Assembly: GCF_004804355.1 (NCBI RefSeq)
Contig: NZ_SRWZ01000001.1
Coordinates: 434,001-498,000 of the forward strand
From: Cognatitamlana onchidii
GTDB lineage: Bacteria; Bacteroidota; Bacteroidia; Flavobacteriales; Flavobacteriaceae
Direction of reading: 5' to 3'
DNA: 64,000 bases
The translations under genes were made by a program, and so were the position numbers. Shown in pieces: positions 9,410 through 19,460 of the stretch; position 1 is the stretch's first letter; each line of letters starts with the position of its first letter. The notes below the pieces were generated by a model that saw only the letters and a program-made list of their open reading frames with translations, was not told where the DNA came from and made no database searches.

Positions 9410-9715
9410 TTATACTTTAATCTCTACTTCAACACCACTTGGTAATTCAAGCTTCATCAAGGCATCAATAGTTTTTGATGACGACGAGTAGATATCCAAT
9501 AACCTCTTGTAAGATGATAATTGAAACTGCTCTCTTGACTTCTTGTTTACGTGTGGAGAACGTAATACAGTGAAAATTTTCTTGTGTGTTGGTAATGGAA
9601 TTGGCCCAGTTACAACAGCTCCAGTGCTTTTTACTGTTTTTACAATCTTATCAGCAGACTTATCCACTAAATTGTGATCGTAAGATTTTAATTTTATTCT
9701 GATTTTTTGACTCAT
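9410..9715 (-). CDS. rpsJ: 30S ribosomal protein S10
   Basis: S10 (uS10), 101 residues, in the 30S head; the orthologue NusE also acts in transcription antitermination with NusB. It begins [20 protein letters not shown] and contains [20 protein letters not shown], which defines the family, and ends [11 protein letters not shown]. It is joined directly to fusA (11 bases), with no tuf gene between them. A 140-base leader separates it from rplC. Confidence 0.98.
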   Translation of the reverse strand: MSQKIRIKLKSYDHNLVDKSADKIVKTVKSTGAVVTGPIPLPTHKKIFTVLRSPHVNKKSREQFQLSSYKRLLDIYSSSSKTIDALMKLELPSGVEVEIKV

Positions 9716-9726
9716 TTTCTTAGATT

Positions 9727-11853
9727 TTAAGCTTCAACACCTTTAGCCGCCTTGATAACCTCTTCTGAAATATTAGAAGGTGTTTCAGCATAATGTGAAA
9801 ATTCCATTGTTGACGTTGCACGACCTGAAGACAATGTTCTTAATGTTGTTACATATCCAAACATTTCTGATAATGGCACAGTAGCTTTTACAGTTTTTGC
9901 ACCAGCTCTATCTCCCATATCACTTACTTGACCACGTCTTCTATTTAAATCACCTACAATATCACCCATGTTTTCTTCAGGAGTAATAACCTCAAGCTTC
10001 ATGATAGGCTCCATGATTACTGCTTTTGCAGCTTTTGCCGAATTCTTAAATCCTAACTTTGCAGCTAATTCGAATGATAATTGATCAGAATCCACGTCAT
10101 GGTAAGAACCATCTGTTAATGTTACTTTCATAGCATCAACTTCATATCCTGCCAATGGTCCATTTACCATCGCCATTTTGAATCCTTTTTCAATAGAAGG
10201 GATAAATTCTTTAGGAACATTACCACCTTTAATTTCAGAAACAAATTCTAAACCTACTTTTCCTTCTTCCGCAGGTTCAAGAGTAAACACAATGTCTGCG
10301 AATTTACCACGTCCACCAGATTGTTTTTTGTAAACTTCTCTGTGTTCTGCACGTTGCGTAATAGCCTCTTTGTACTCTACCTGTGGTTGACCTTGATTTA
10401 CTTCAACCTTAAACTCACGTTTAAGACGATCAACAATAATATCTAAGTGAAGCTCACCCATACCAGAAATAATAGTCTGTCCAGAAGCTTCATCTGTTCT
10501 TGCCGTAAATGTTGGATCTTCTTCAGATAATTTAGCTAAAGCCATCCCTAGTTTATCAACATCTGCCTTCGTTTTAGGCTCTACAGCAATACCAATTACC
10601 GGATCTGGAAAATCCATTGATTCTAATACAATAGGATTTTTTTCATCAGACATGGTATCACCAGTCTTTATATCTTTAAACCCTACAGCTGCGCCTATAT
10701 CTCCTGCTTCAATGAAATCAATTGCATTTTGTTTATTAGAGTGCATTTGATAGATACGAGAGATACGTTCTTTTTTACCTGAACGGTTGTTCAAGATATA
10801 AGATCCTGCATCTAGTCTACCAGAATACGCTCTAAAGAAAGCTAAACGACCTACAAAAGGATCGGTAGCAATTTTAAATGCTAATGCCGAGAACGGATCT
10901 TTAACATCTGGTCTACGAACAGCTTCGTCTCCAGTTCTTGGATCTGTACCTACAATATTATCTCTATCAGTTGGAGATGGTAAGTAACGACAAACTGCAT
11001 CTAATAAGAATTGAACTCCTTTATTTTTAAAAGCAGAACCACATATCATTGGAATAATAGCCATATCCATTACAGCAGCTCTCAGTGCAGCATGCACTTC
11101 TTCTTCTGTAATAGAATCTTCATCTTCCATGAATTTTTCTAGTAAGTTCTCATCGTAAGTTGCTACTTCTTCAATTAAAAGCGCACGATACTTACGAGCT
11201 TCTTCTTTCATATCTTCTGGAATATCGATCACATCAAAAGTAGCCCCTTGAGTTTCATCATGCCATACAATAGCACGGTTTTTTACTAAATCGATAATTC
11301 CTTTAAAGTCAGCCTCATCACCAATGTTTAATACAATTGGCACTGCGTTCGACTTTAGCATATCTTTTACCTGCTGACAAACACCTAAGAAGTTAGATCC
11401 CTGACGGTCCATTTTGTTAACAAACCCTATTCGAGGCACCTTATAGTTATCTGCAAGTCTCCAGTTAGTTTCTGATTGTGGTTCTACACCATCAACAGCA
11501 CTAAATAAAAATACTAAACCATCTAGTACACGCAGAGAACGATTTACTTCAACCGTAAAATCAACGTGACCCGGAGTATCTATAATATTAAAGTGATATC
11601 CTTTAGTTTCTGGAGTTGGTTGCCCATTCTCAATTGGGAATTTCCAAGTACAAGTTGTGGCCGCAGAAGTAATAGTAATACCTCTTTCTTGCTCTTGTTC
11701 CATCCAGTCCATTGTAGCAGCGCCATCATGCACCTCTCCAATTTTATGCGAAACACCTGTATAATAAAGAATACGCTCAGTAGTAGTAGTTTTTCCTGCA
11801 TCAATATGCGCAGCAATACCTATATTTCTAGTGAATTTTAAATCTCTTGCCAT
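9727..11853 (-). CDS. fusA: elongation factor G
   Basis: EF-G, 708 residues, the GTPase that drives translocation and, with RRF, ribosome recycling. G1 is [15 protein letters not shown] near residue 14, G3 is [12 protein letters not shown], and G4 is NKMDRQG. Domain II to V features follow, including [20 protein letters not shown] and the C-terminal [20 protein letters not shown]. It lies between rpsG and rpsJ in the str block, so this is the housekeeping copy. The length is normal for Bacteroidota. Confidence 0.98.
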   Translation of the reverse strand: MARDLKFTRNIGIAAHIDAGKTTTTERILYYTGVSHKIGEVHDGAATMDWMEQEQERGITITSAATTCTWKFPIENGQPTPETKGYHFNIIDTPGHVDFTVEVNRSLRVLDGLVFLFSAVDGVEPQSETNWRLADNYKVPRIGFVNKMDRQGSNFLGVCQQVKDMLKSNAVPIVLNIGDEADFKGIIDLVKNRAIVWHDETQGATFDVIDIPEDMKEEARKYRALLIEEVATYDENLLEKFMEDEDSITEEEVHAALRAAVMDMAIIPMICGSAFKNKGVQFLLDAVCRYLPSPTDRDNIVGTDPRTGDEAVRRPDVKDPFSALAFKIATDPFVGRLAFFRAYSGRLDAGSYILNNRSGKKERISRIYQMHSNKQNAIDFIEAGDIGAAVGFKDIKTGDTMSDEKNPIVLESMDFPDPVIGIAVEPKTKADVDKLGMALAKLSEEDPTFTARTDEASGQTIISGMGELHLDIIVDRLKREFKVEVNQGQPQVEYKEAITQRAEHREVYKKQSGGRGKFADIVFTLEPAEEGKVGLEFVSEIKGGNVPKEFIPSIEKGFKMAMVNGPLAGYEVDAMKVTLTDGSYHDVDSDQLSFELAAKLGFKNSAKAAKAVIMEPIMKLEVITPEENMGDIVGDLNRRRGQVSDMGDRAGAKTVKATVPLSEMFGYVTTLRTLSSGRATSTMEFSHYAETPSNISEEVIKAAKGVEA

Positions 11854-11859
11854 TTCTTA

Positions 11860-12336
11860 TTAAAATCTAAAGTGAGAGAATGCTTTATTTGCTTCAGCCA
11901 TCTTATGAGTGTCAACCCTTTTCTTAACTGCCGCTCCTTCTTCTTTAGCTGCTGCCAAAATCTCTGAAGCTAAACGCAAAGCCATAGACTTCTCATTACG
12001 TTTTCTAGCATAACCAATCAACCATTTCATAGCTGTTGATACTTTTCTATCTGGACGTATTTGCATTGGAATTTGAAAGGTTGCACCGCCAACACGACGA
12101 CTACGTACTTCTACGTGAGGCATCACATTAGACAAAGCATCTTTCCAGATTTCCAAAGCTGTTTTTTCGTCATCAGTTTTCTTTGAATCTACAATATCTA
12201 TAGCATCGTAGAATACTTTAAAAGCTACAGACTTCTTACCATCCCACATCATATTATTAACGAAACGAGTCACTAACTGATCGTTAAACCTTGGGTCTGG
12301 TAAAAGAGGTCTCTTTTTTGCTGCTCTTTTTCTCAT
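11860..12336 (-). CDS. rpsG: 30S ribosomal protein S7
   Basis: S7 (uS7), 158 residues, the primary assembly protein of the 30S head, at the E site. It begins [20 protein letters not shown] and contains [20 protein letters not shown] and [20 protein letters not shown], followed by the C-terminal [17 protein letters not shown]. Order and length are standard. It is 21 bases downstream of rpsL and 6 before fusA. Confidence 0.98.
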   Translation of the reverse strand: MRKRAAKKRPLLPDPRFNDQLVTRFVNNMMWDGKKSVAFKVFYDAIDIVDSKKTDDEKTALEIWKDALSNVMPHVEVRSRRVGGATFQIPMQIRPDRKVSTAMKWLIGYARKRNEKSMALRLASEILAAAKEEGAAVKKRVDTHKMAEANKAFSHFRF

Positions 12337-12357
12337 GTCTTCTTCTTAAAGTTTTAA

Positions 12358-12732
12358 TTACTTTTTAGGGCGTTTTGCACCATACTTAGATCTACGTTGC
12401 GTTCTTCCTGAAACACCTGCGGTGTCTAAAGCTCCTCGCACAATGTGATATCTAACTCCTGGTAAATCTTTTACCCTTCCACCTCTAACCAATACTATCG
12501 AGTGCTCTTGTAAATTATGTCCTTCACCACCGATGTATGCATTCACCTCGTTACCGTTTGTTAAACGAACCCTTGCTACCTTACGCATTGCTGAGTTAGG
12601 TTTTTTAGGAGTTGTTGTGTAAACACGAGTACACACACCACGTCTTTGCGGACAAGAATCTAAAGCAGCCGATTTACTCTTCTTGGTTATTTTGGCTCTT
12701 CCTTTTCTTACTAATTGCGAAATTGTTGGCAT
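12358..12732 (-). CDS. rpsL: 30S ribosomal protein S12
   Basis: S12 (uS12), 124 residues, at the decoding centre and the first gene of the superoperon. It begins [20 protein letters not shown]. The two streptomycin-related loops are wild type in the usual sense: [16 protein letters not shown] has both lysines, and [18 protein letters not shown] keeps the second-site lysine. On this evidence no classic streptomycin-resistance change is present. A promoter and short hairpin leader lie directly upstream. Confidence 0.98.
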   Translation of the reverse strand: MPTISQLVRKGRAKITKKSKSAALDSCPQRRGVCTRVYTTTPKKPNSAMRKVARVRLTNGNEVNAYIGGEGHNLQEHSIVLVRGGRVKDLPGVRYHIVRGALDTAGVSGRTQRRSKYGAKRPKK

Positions 12733-12757
12733 ATATAATTACTATAAATTTTATTAA

Positions 12758-12771
12758 CCTCTTCTAAGAGG
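12758..12771 (-). promoter_or_regulatory. small hairpin in the rpsL leader
   Basis: On the minus strand the sequence CCTCTTAGAAGAGG forms a 5-base-pair stem with a 4-base loop. It lies at the expected 5' end of the str transcript, just after the promoter and about 26 bases before the rpsL ATG. There is no U-run, so it is not a terminator. It may stabilise the message or take part in control of the ribosomal operon (inference). Confidence 0.4.
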
Positions 12772-12775
12772 CGTG

Positions 12776-12806
12776 CAAAGGTAGAAATTAAAATTTGAAA
12801 ATCAAA
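12776..12806 (-). promoter_or_regulatory. promoter of the ribosomal superoperon
   Basis: On the minus strand a perfect Bacteroidota -7 box TACCTTTG (complement 12776-12783) lies 19 bases after a TTTG -33 element (complement 12803-12806). This is the spacing and sequence expected for the primary sigma factor of the phylum. The start of transcription should fall near 12770, just before the leader hairpin. Confidence 0.75.
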
Positions 12807-12908
12807 TCCTAATTCATTAATTTTCAATAGAAAATAAAAATCTCACCACTCCTTATATTATATACCTTCAATTTCCGTTAGATTTACAGAAAAAATACCT
12901 TTAAAAAA

Positions 12909-14603
12909 GTGCCAAAAGCAACTTTTACCTTTATAGTTATTTCATTGTTTTTATCCTTAGAAGGACTTTGCCAAAATTTAACCTTAAACATACAAGGACA
13001 AACAGATACACAAACAAAAAGTATTGACTCCTTAGGATACACTAAAAACCATAAGGACTTCCTATCCATACAACAAGAATTAGATACTTTACAAAGAAAG
13101 CTTGGCACCATTGGATTTATTGAAAATAAATTGGAAGCACTGAAGCGGGTAAATGATAGTACTTTCATTTCCATCATTAGCTTAAAACATCGTTTTGATA
13201 CCATATATATATACTACAATAAAAACGACATAGAAAAAAGTAGCTTAAATTATATTTCAGAAGAAGTTTTTGAAGATTATTTTGTACTCAAATTGTCTCA
13301 AGCAGAAAATGCCCTAAAATTTTTAAATACAGAAATTTCCAAAAAAGGCTTTCCTTTTTCAAAACTTAAACTCACCAATTTAAGCACTCAAAATGCATCT
13401 TTTTTAAGGGCCGACTTAACTTTAAGCATAAACAAACAACAGCGTCGCATTGATGACATAGTCGTTAGAGGTTATGAGAAATTCCCAGAATCCTTTATTA
13501 AGCACTATTTAAAGATTAAGCCAAATCAAATATTTGATCTTAACACCATCCAAAATAAAACATCTCAGCTTAATAATTTGAATTTCGCTAATGAAATCAA
13601 AAAACCTGAAGTATTGTTTTCAAAAGACTCAACCACCTTGTATCTATATTTAGAAAAATCTAAAAGCAATGCATTTGATGGCTTTCTTGGTTTTGGCAGT
13701 AATGAAGAAACTAATAAACTTCAATTTGATGGATATCTTAATCTGAACCTCACCAATAATCTTAATTTTGGTGAGACATTTCGCCTTTTTTACAAGAGTG
13801 ACGAAAACGACCAGCAAACCTTTGAGGTAAATACCTCGTTACCATATCTTTTTAAATCACCAATAGGCATCGATCTTCTACTCCGAATTTTTAGAAAAGA
13901 CTCCTCATTTACCACAACAAATCAATTTGCAAAGATTCATTACCAAATTAATGCGTACCACAAAGTTTTTGGAGGCATCGAAGCAATAGAGTCAAGCAAT
14001 CTCCTTGAAAACACCCCAACTCTTCCCATTGAAGATTACACGTCGCGATTCTATACTATGGCTTATGAATACATTCAAAACCAAAACAAAAACTTACTAT
14101 TCCCTATAAATACAAAACTCTACATAGAAACTGGTTTTGGCAATAGAAAGAATGAAAACACATCGACTAAACAAACTCAACTTTTTTGCGACGCCTTTAA
14201 AATATTTAACCTTAATGAAAAGAATAGTATCTATTTACGAGCAAATGCAGCTAGTTTGATTTCAGATTCGTACTTCGAAAATGAACTCTTAAGATTTGGA
14301 GGCATAAATTCTATAAGAGGTTTCGAAGAGAATAGTCTCTTTGCATCTCTTTATGGTGTCCTTAATACCGAGTACAGATATCAAGTATCAAATTCCATTT
14401 ACGTACATTCTATATTTGATGCAGCCTACTTTGAAAACCAACTGGTTGACTCCAAACAAAAATTATTTGGTTTTGGTTTTGGTTTCGGGCTATTAACCAA
14501 GGCAGGGTTATTTAGATTTAATTATGCAAATGGGAAAACTGAAGATGTTTCATTTAATCTTTCAAACTCCAAAGTTCATTTAAGTTTAACCTCTATATTT
14601 TAG
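12909..14603 (+). CDS. Omp85/TamA-like outer-membrane protein with POTRA domains
   Basis: A 564-residue protein with a signal peptide (MPKATFTFIVISLFLSLEGLCQ). Two POTRA-like segments are visible, roughly residues 85-175 and 179-250 (IDDIVVRGYEKFPESFIKHY). A beta-barrel follows, with the family motif FGGINSIRGF and a C-terminal phenylalanine. BamA and TamA relatives insert or export outer-membrane proteins; this one is shorter than BamA and closer in size to TamA or two-partner transporters. The start is GTG at 12909: there is no in-frame ATG between it and an in-frame TAG at 12879, and it keeps the whole signal peptide. Substrate unknown. It diverges from rpsL. Confidence 0.75.
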   Translation: MPKATFTFIVISLFLSLEGLCQNLTLNIQGQTDTQTKSIDSLGYTKNHKDFLSIQQELDTLQRKLGTIGFIENKLEALKRVNDSTFISIISLKHRFDTIYIYYNKNDIEKSSLNYISEEVFEDYFVLKLSQAENALKFLNTEISKKGFPFSKLKLTNLSTQNASFLRADLTLSINKQQRRIDDIVVRGYEKFPESFIKHYLKIKPNQIFDLNTIQNKTSQLNNLNFANEIKKPEVLFSKDSTTLYLYLEKSKSNAFDGFLGFGSNEETNKLQFDGYLNLNLTNNLNFGETFRLFYKSDENDQQTFEVNTSLPYLFKSPIGIDLLLRIFRKDSSFTTTNQFAKIHYQINAYHKVFGGIEAIESSNLLENTPTLPIEDYTSRFYTMAYEYIQNQNKNLLFPINTKLYIETGFGNRKNENTSTKQTQLFCDAFKIFNLNEKNSIYLRANAASLISDSYFENELLRFGGINSIRGFEENSLFASLYGVLNTEYRYQVSNSIYVHSIFDAAYFENQLVDSKQKLFGFGFGFGLLTKAGLFRFNYANGKTEDVSFNLSNSKVHLSLTSIF

Positions 14604-14650
14604 TTTTCACTTACAATTTTTCAACAAAATCATAGAAATTGATAAATTTT

Positions 14651-14693
14651 AACCAATATTTATTGGTTTATTAACTTTTTATTATGATTTTTG
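14651..14693 (+). promoter_or_regulatory. susC promoter overlapped by an 8+8 inverted repeat
   Basis: A TTG at 14663-14665 and GATTTTTG at 14686-14693 (one mismatch to TAnnTTTG) are 20 bases apart, which fits a Bacteroidota promoter and puts the start about 20 bases before the susC ATG. The -33 part lies inside a perfect inverted repeat, AACCAATA-TT-TATTGGTT, at 14651-14668. A repressor bound there would block the promoter (inference). Confidence 0.45.
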
Positions 14694-14720
14694 GCATTGA
14701 CTAATTCAAATAATTATAAA

Positions 14721-17700
14721 ATGAAAACAAAGTTTAGTGGAATTCTAACGCTATTACTGGCGTTTGTGGTGCAACTAACATTTGCACAAGACAAAACTAT
14801 TTCAGGAACTGTTTCAGATGGGTCTGGTTTACCCTTACCTGGAACAACTGTTTTAGTAAAAGGTACAACTTCGGGTACCTCAACAGATTTCGATGGTAAT
14901 TATTCAATTCAAGCTAATTCTGGAGATACTCTAGTGTTTAGTTTTGTTGGATACTCCACCCAAGAGGTTGTTGTTGGAGCTTCAAATACAGTTAATGTAA
15001 CTTTAACAGAAGATGCAGAATCCTTGGAGGAGGTAGTTATTACAGCTCAAGGACTTACGGCTAAGCCAAGAGCTTTGAGTTATGGCGTTGAATCAGTTGA
15101 TTCTGGAGACATTACCAACGCGAGAGAAACCAACGTTGTATCAGCATTAAGCTCTAAAGCTGCTGGTGTTCAAGTTACAACTTCTTCTGGTTCTGTTGGT
15201 GCTTCAGCCAATATTAGAATTCGTGGTAATACCTCTATCACCCGTTCTAATTCACCCTTATTTGTAGTAGATGGTGTTCCAATTAATAACGATTCTTACA
15301 GTGAGGATCCAACACAGAGTAATAACAACTCTAGTTTAGGAGGTACCGATTTCTCTAACAGGGCTATTGATATTAACTCAAGTGACATTGAGTCTGTTAA
15401 TATTCTTAAAGGTATTGCTGCCCAAACATTATATGGTTTACGTGCAGCCAACGGTGTTGTATTAATTACTACCAAAAAAGGGAAAGAAGGAAAAACAAGA
15501 GTAAGCTTAACAACTTCTGCTAGTTTTTCAGACTGGAATAAAGGTCCTGACTTACAAAGAACTTATGCACAAGGTAGACACAACCCTGATGGAAGTGGCT
15601 TACAATACAGAGGACCAGAAACATTTGAAGGCGATTCGTGGGGACCTTTGGTATCGGATTTAGAATATGATGGAGATACCTCTTACCCTTTCCATAGATT
15701 TGGAGCACTTGTACCAAGAGGTTCTGGAAATGGAAGAGCTGCAGAAACTTATGACAGTTACGACTTTTTCAAAACAGGAGATGTTTTTGACGTAAATCTT
15801 TCTGCAAGTGGCGGAACAGATAAAGTTAACTATCGTGCTTCTATAGGACGATTAGTGCAAAATGGTATTGCTCCTAACGAGAAATTTGAAAGAAAAACAT
15901 TTAGAGTCGATTTACAAGGAAAACTTTATGAAGGTTTAACCTTAGACGCTTCTGCTCAGTATTCTAACTCTGGAGGGTTTAGAGTACAAAGAGGGTCTAA
16001 TATTTCTGGTGTTATGTTAGGTTTATTAAGAAACACGCCTACCTTTGATATGGGTAATGGTAAGAAAGGCCAAGCTGCTGCTGATGACCCTGCTTCTTAT
16101 TTCTATGATATTCCTGGTTCTGAGTTACCTGGTCACAGAAGTTACCGCGATGGAATTTATAACAACCCTTATTTTACAGTAGCAAGAAACTCCAATACAG
16201 ATGATGTAAATCGTATCATAGGAAAAATGGGGCTTACTTGGGACATTAATGATAAACTTACCTTTAAAACTACAGCATCTGTAGATAACTGGACTGATAC
16301 TAGAAAAATTGGTTTTGATATTTTAGATGCTAGTTTTGGAAACGGACGTGTTATTAATGATGTGATTCAAAATCAAGATGTAAACTGGAACGCTTTATTA
16401 ACATACGCTGATGATTTAAACGAAAACCTTGGTCTTACAGCCACTGTAGGATATGATGGTTTTTATACTAAATCAAACAGACAAACGGTTCTTGGTGACG
16501 GTATGACAATTCCTGGGTTCTTTAATCTTTCTAACGTTAGTAGCACGCAAGCATCAGAGTTGACAGGAAAGAAAAAACTAATTGGTGCCTTTGCAACAGC
16601 AACTTTAAGTATCAACAATATGGTATTTATAACACCTTCTTTTAGAAATGACTGGTCGTCTACCTTACCTGTAGGCAATAATACTTTCCAATCGTACTCT
16701 ATAGGTGGTAGTTTTATTTTTAGCGAGGTCTTAAACAGTAACTTTATTAACTACGGTAAACTTAGAGGGTCTTGGGGTAAAACAGGAAACGATGCACCAA
16801 TTTACGCTACGCTTACTAACTTTGGTGGAACCTTTGCTAGTGGTGATGGCTTTATCCAAAGTGTTACATTCCCTGCCTACAATGCCACATCTTTTGAAAG
16901 AGCAGGACGCGCAGGTAATCCAGATTTAGTGCCTGAAACCACTAAGGAGTTTGAAGTAGGTATTGAGTTATCTATGTTGGATAGTAGATTAAAATTCGAT
17001 GCTACTTACTATGATAAAGAAACTACAGATCAAATTGTTCCAATCGATGCTGTACCATCTTCTGGTTTTGTTGAAAAGTATTCAAATATTGGTCGTATAA
17101 CCAACAAGGGTATTGAATTAACACTTGGAGGTACCCCTATCAGAACGGATAACTTTAACTGGGACATAAATGTAAACTTTACTACTTATGAGAATAAGGT
17201 TGAAGAGTTAACAGAAGGTCTTGAAAGTTATGTTTTAAATGGTTTCTCAGGAACCAGTTCTCGTGCAGTTGTAGGAGAGTCTTATGGAGCCATTTATGGA
17301 GCCAGATATGCTAGAAATGACGAAGGCACTATTTTGATCGACGACGATGGTTACCCAGCATTAGCGACTACGGATGGTGTGATAGGAGATCCTATCCCAG
17401 ATTTTCTTATGGGTATAAGCAATACCTTTTCATACAAAAGCTTAAGCCTTTCTGTTCTTTTGGATATTAGAGAAGGTGGTGATGTATGGTGTGGTACTTG
17501 TGGTATCCTTGATTATTTTGGAATATCAACAGAAACTTTATTAAGAGACCAAACAACTGTTTTTGAAGGGATTGTTCAGTCAACAGGACAGCCTAACACG
17601 AAAGAAGTACCTTACTCAGACCCAACTATTAGTGAAGGTAATAACTTCTGGAGACGTTATGGTTTCGGTGATGTAGATGAAGGCAACGTTTACGATGCAT

Positions 17701-17939
17701 CTTGGTTTAGACTAAGAGAAGTTACTTTAACCTACACTTTACCAAGTAAATTTTTAGAAGGTACTTTTATAGATGGCGCTTCAATCTCAGCTTACGGAAG
17801 AAACTTATACCTGAGCACAAAATATCCAGGAGTTGACCCAGAAACTAACCTAACTGGTGATAGTAATGGTATTGGTTTAGATTACTTTAATAACCCAAAT
17901 ACTAGAAGTTACGGCTTTGATGTGAAATTAAACTTTTAA
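14721..17939 (+). CDS. SusC/RagA-family TonB-linked outer-membrane transporter
   Basis: A 1072-residue outer-membrane import channel powered by TonB, forming a lidded pair with the SusD-type lipoprotein encoded next. Signal peptide MKTKFSGILTLLLAFVVQLTFAQ; carboxypeptidase-regulatory domain at about 25-100 (TISGTVSDGSGLPLPG); TonB-box region SLEEVVITAQG; plug domain to about 260 (VLITTKKG); barrel to the end. I use the ATG at 14721; an upstream TTG at 14691 would only add 10 polar residues in front of a good signal peptide. A CGTC pair (Cys924, Cys927) near the C-terminus is unusual. No glycoside hydrolase, lyase or regulator is adjacent, so the substrate cannot be inferred. Confidence 0.93.
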   Translation: MKTKFSGILTLLLAFVVQLTFAQDKTISGTVSDGSGLPLPGTTVLVKGTTSGTSTDFDGNYSIQANSGDTLVFSFVGYSTQEVVVGASNTVNVTLTEDAESLEEVVITAQGLTAKPRALSYGVESVDSGDITNARETNVVSALSSKAAGVQVTTSSGSVGASANIRIRGNTSITRSNSPLFVVDGVPINNDSYSEDPTQSNNNSSLGGTDFSNRAIDINSSDIESVNILKGIAAQTLYGLRAANGVVLITTKKGKEGKTRVSLTTSASFSDWNKGPDLQRTYAQGRHNPDGSGLQYRGPETFEGDSWGPLVSDLEYDGDTSYPFHRFGALVPRGSGNGRAAETYDSYDFFKTGDVFDVNLSASGGTDKVNYRASIGRLVQNGIAPNEKFERKTFRVDLQGKLYEGLTLDASAQYSNSGGFRVQRGSNISGVMLGLLRNTPTFDMGNGKKGQAAADDPASYFYDIPGSELPGHRSYRDGIYNNPYFTVARNSNTDDVNRIIGKMGLTWDINDKLTFKTTASVDNWTDTRKIGFDILDASFGNGRVINDVIQNQDVNWNALLTYADDLNENLGLTATVGYDGFYTKSNRQTVLGDGMTIPGFFNLSNVSSTQASELTGKKKLIGAFATATLSINNMVFITPSFRNDWSSTLPVGNNTFQSYSIGGSFIFSEVLNSNFINYGKLRGSWGKTGNDAPIYATLTNFGGTFASGDGFIQSVTFPAYNATSFERAGRAGNPDLVPETTKEFEVGIELSMLDSRLKFDATYYDKETTDQIVPIDAVPSSGFVEKYSNIGRITNKGIELTLGGTPIRTDNFNWDINVNFTTYENKVEELTEGLESYVLNGFSGTSSRAVVGESYGAIYGARYARNDEGTILIDDDGYPALATTDGVIGDPIPDFLMGISNTFSYKSLSLSVLLDIREGGDVWCGTCGILDYFGISTETLLRDQTTVFEGIVQSTGQPNTKEVPYSDPTISEGNNFWRRYGFGDVDEGNVYDASWFRLREVTLTYTLPSKFLEGTFIDGASISAYGRNLYLSTKYPGVDPETNLTGDSNGIGLDYFNNPNTRSYGFDVKLNF

Positions 17940-17945
17940 AAAACT

Positions 17946-19313
17946 ATGAAAACAATAAAATATATATTAAGTAGTATCTTGTTACTTAGCGCAGTGGTAT
18001 CTTGTACTATCACTGATGTTAATGTAGATCCCGACAATCCATCGGCGGATAAAATAAATGCTGGTGCGGTTTACCCTGGGATGATAACACAAACACACAG
18101 GAATTCTGTAGCACTTGTTGGAAGAATTGCTGGACTGATTACTCAACAATATGATGGTTTAGACGCACAGCAAATTGCCTATGCTCAATATCTTATTGGT
18201 GAGAGTGATATAGATGATCTTTGGGATTTTGGTTTATACGGAGCAGGAGCGTCTAAGGATTGCTTCGTACTCATTGAAAATACAGAAGGAGAAGTTGGTG
18301 CCTTAGCTAAATTATACATGGCCGCTAACATGGGGGTTACCACAAGTTGTTGGGGAGATGTTCCTTACTCGGAGGCATTTCGAGGTGATGCAGGTGTTTT
18401 AAGTCCAACTTATGACAGTCAAGAAAGTATTTATGCAGAAATTCAAAAACTCTTGAGTGAGGCCATTTCTGACGGTGTTGCTTCTGGAATTGGTGCCTTT
18501 GCTGGTGCTGGTGATGCCAGTGGTATAGACTGGGAAAAAACAGCACATGCATTAAAAGCACGCTACTATATGCATTTAACCTCTGTGGACGCCAGTGCAG
18601 CGCAAAATGCCTTGAGTGAAGCTCAAAAAGCATTTTCTAGCGTATTAGAACAACCTGATTTCGTCTACAGCACACCTGCTCAAAATGCCAATCCATTATT
18701 CTTATTTGATAATGATAGACCAGGAACTTTAGGTATTGGAACTACCATTAAAGAAATGATGGAAAATGACCCAAGACTTCCATTATACACCACTGACGGA
18801 GAAGATTTCGCAGGTGTAGATGGCTTATTCTGGGGACAGGCCGCTTCGCCCACACCGCTAATCTCTTATTGGGAGGTTAAGTTTATCGAAGCAGAAGCTA
18901 TAGTTAGAACAGGAGGTAGTGATGCTGATGCTTTGGAAGCATTAAAAGACGCTGTTGAAGCCAACATGCTTTATGTTGGAGTTGATGCTGCTGATGCAAC
19001 AACCTATGTTGATGCTCTTGCTCTAACTGGAAGTCAAGCCAATAAAATAGAAACGATTATCGACGAAAAATATAAAGCTCTATATGGTAATGCGCCAATT
19101 GAGGCTTGGGTTGATTATAGAAGAACTGGCTTCCCTGCATTAGTGGATAACCCAGATGCTCAGTCATCTTTAAATCCTTCAAAGATTATTCCGAGAAGGT
19201 TTTTATACCCAATCACAGAGCGTACAACTAATAAAACAAACTACGATGCTGCAATCTCTGCACAAGGTGGACATTTATTAGATGTAGATATGTGGGCTTT
19301 CCCTAAAAATTAA
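17946..19313 (+). CDS. SusD/RagB-family surface lipoprotein
   Basis: A 455-residue substrate-binding lipoprotein that acts as the lid of the preceding SusC channel. The lipobox is SAVVSC near residue 20. The sequence resembles the SusD-like group with a helical TPR core (NIGAV-type start TDVNVDPDNPSADKINAGAV; VKFIEAEAIVRTG; DYRRTGFP near the end). It starts 6 bases after susC and shares its transcript. A strong terminator follows. The group is often found with non-glycan or unknown substrates, and nothing nearby identifies one. Confidence 0.88.
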   Translation: MKTIKYILSSILLLSAVVSCTITDVNVDPDNPSADKINAGAVYPGMITQTHRNSVALVGRIAGLITQQYDGLDAQQIAYAQYLIGESDIDDLWDFGLYGAGASKDCFVLIENTEGEVGALAKLYMAANMGVTTSCWGDVPYSEAFRGDAGVLSPTYDSQESIYAEIQKLLSEAISDGVASGIGAFAGAGDASGIDWEKTAHALKARYYMHLTSVDASAAQNALSEAQKAFSSVLEQPDFVYSTPAQNANPLFLFDNDRPGTLGIGTTIKEMMENDPRLPLYTTDGEDFAGVDGLFWGQAASPTPLISYWEVKFIEAEAIVRTGGSDADALEALKDAVEANMLYVGVDAADATTYVDALALTGSQANKIETIIDEKYKALYGNAPIEAWVDYRRTGFPALVDNPDAQSSLNPSKIIPRRFLYPITERTTNKTNYDAAISAQGGHLLDVDMWAFPKN

Positions 19314-19360
19314 CTAAGATTTATGTTAATTAGTTAAGTTTTTTAGACTTAAAAATTAAA

Positions 19361-19395
19361 GCACCAGTAAACTTACTTACTGGTGCTTTTTTTTT
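19361..19395 (+). terminator. rho-independent terminator after the susCD pair
   Basis: A perfect 10-base-pair stem, GCACCAGTAA with TTACTGGTGC, encloses a 6-base loop (ACTTAC) and is followed by a run of nine T. It lies 47 bases past the susD stop and ends that transcript before the methyltransferase gene. Confidence 0.92.
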
Positions 19396-19447
19396 AAAAT
19401 ATAATTCTAAAATAACCACTTCCAAACCACTAACTTCCATTTTTTGT

Positions 19448-19455
19448 TACATTTG
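19448..19455 (+). promoter_or_regulatory. TACATTTG -7 box directly before a start codon
   Basis: A perfect TAnnTTTG match ends 5 bases before the ATG at 19461. If used, the transcript would begin at or within a base or two of the start codon, giving a leaderless or nearly leaderless message. I see no convincing -33 element. Confidence 0.35.
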
Positions 19456-19460
19456 CACCA

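Noticed and set aside
12884-13204. Minus-strand open frame over the start of the Omp85 gene
   Set aside because: It overlaps the signal peptide and N-terminal domain on the other strand and matches no family; it is a shadow.
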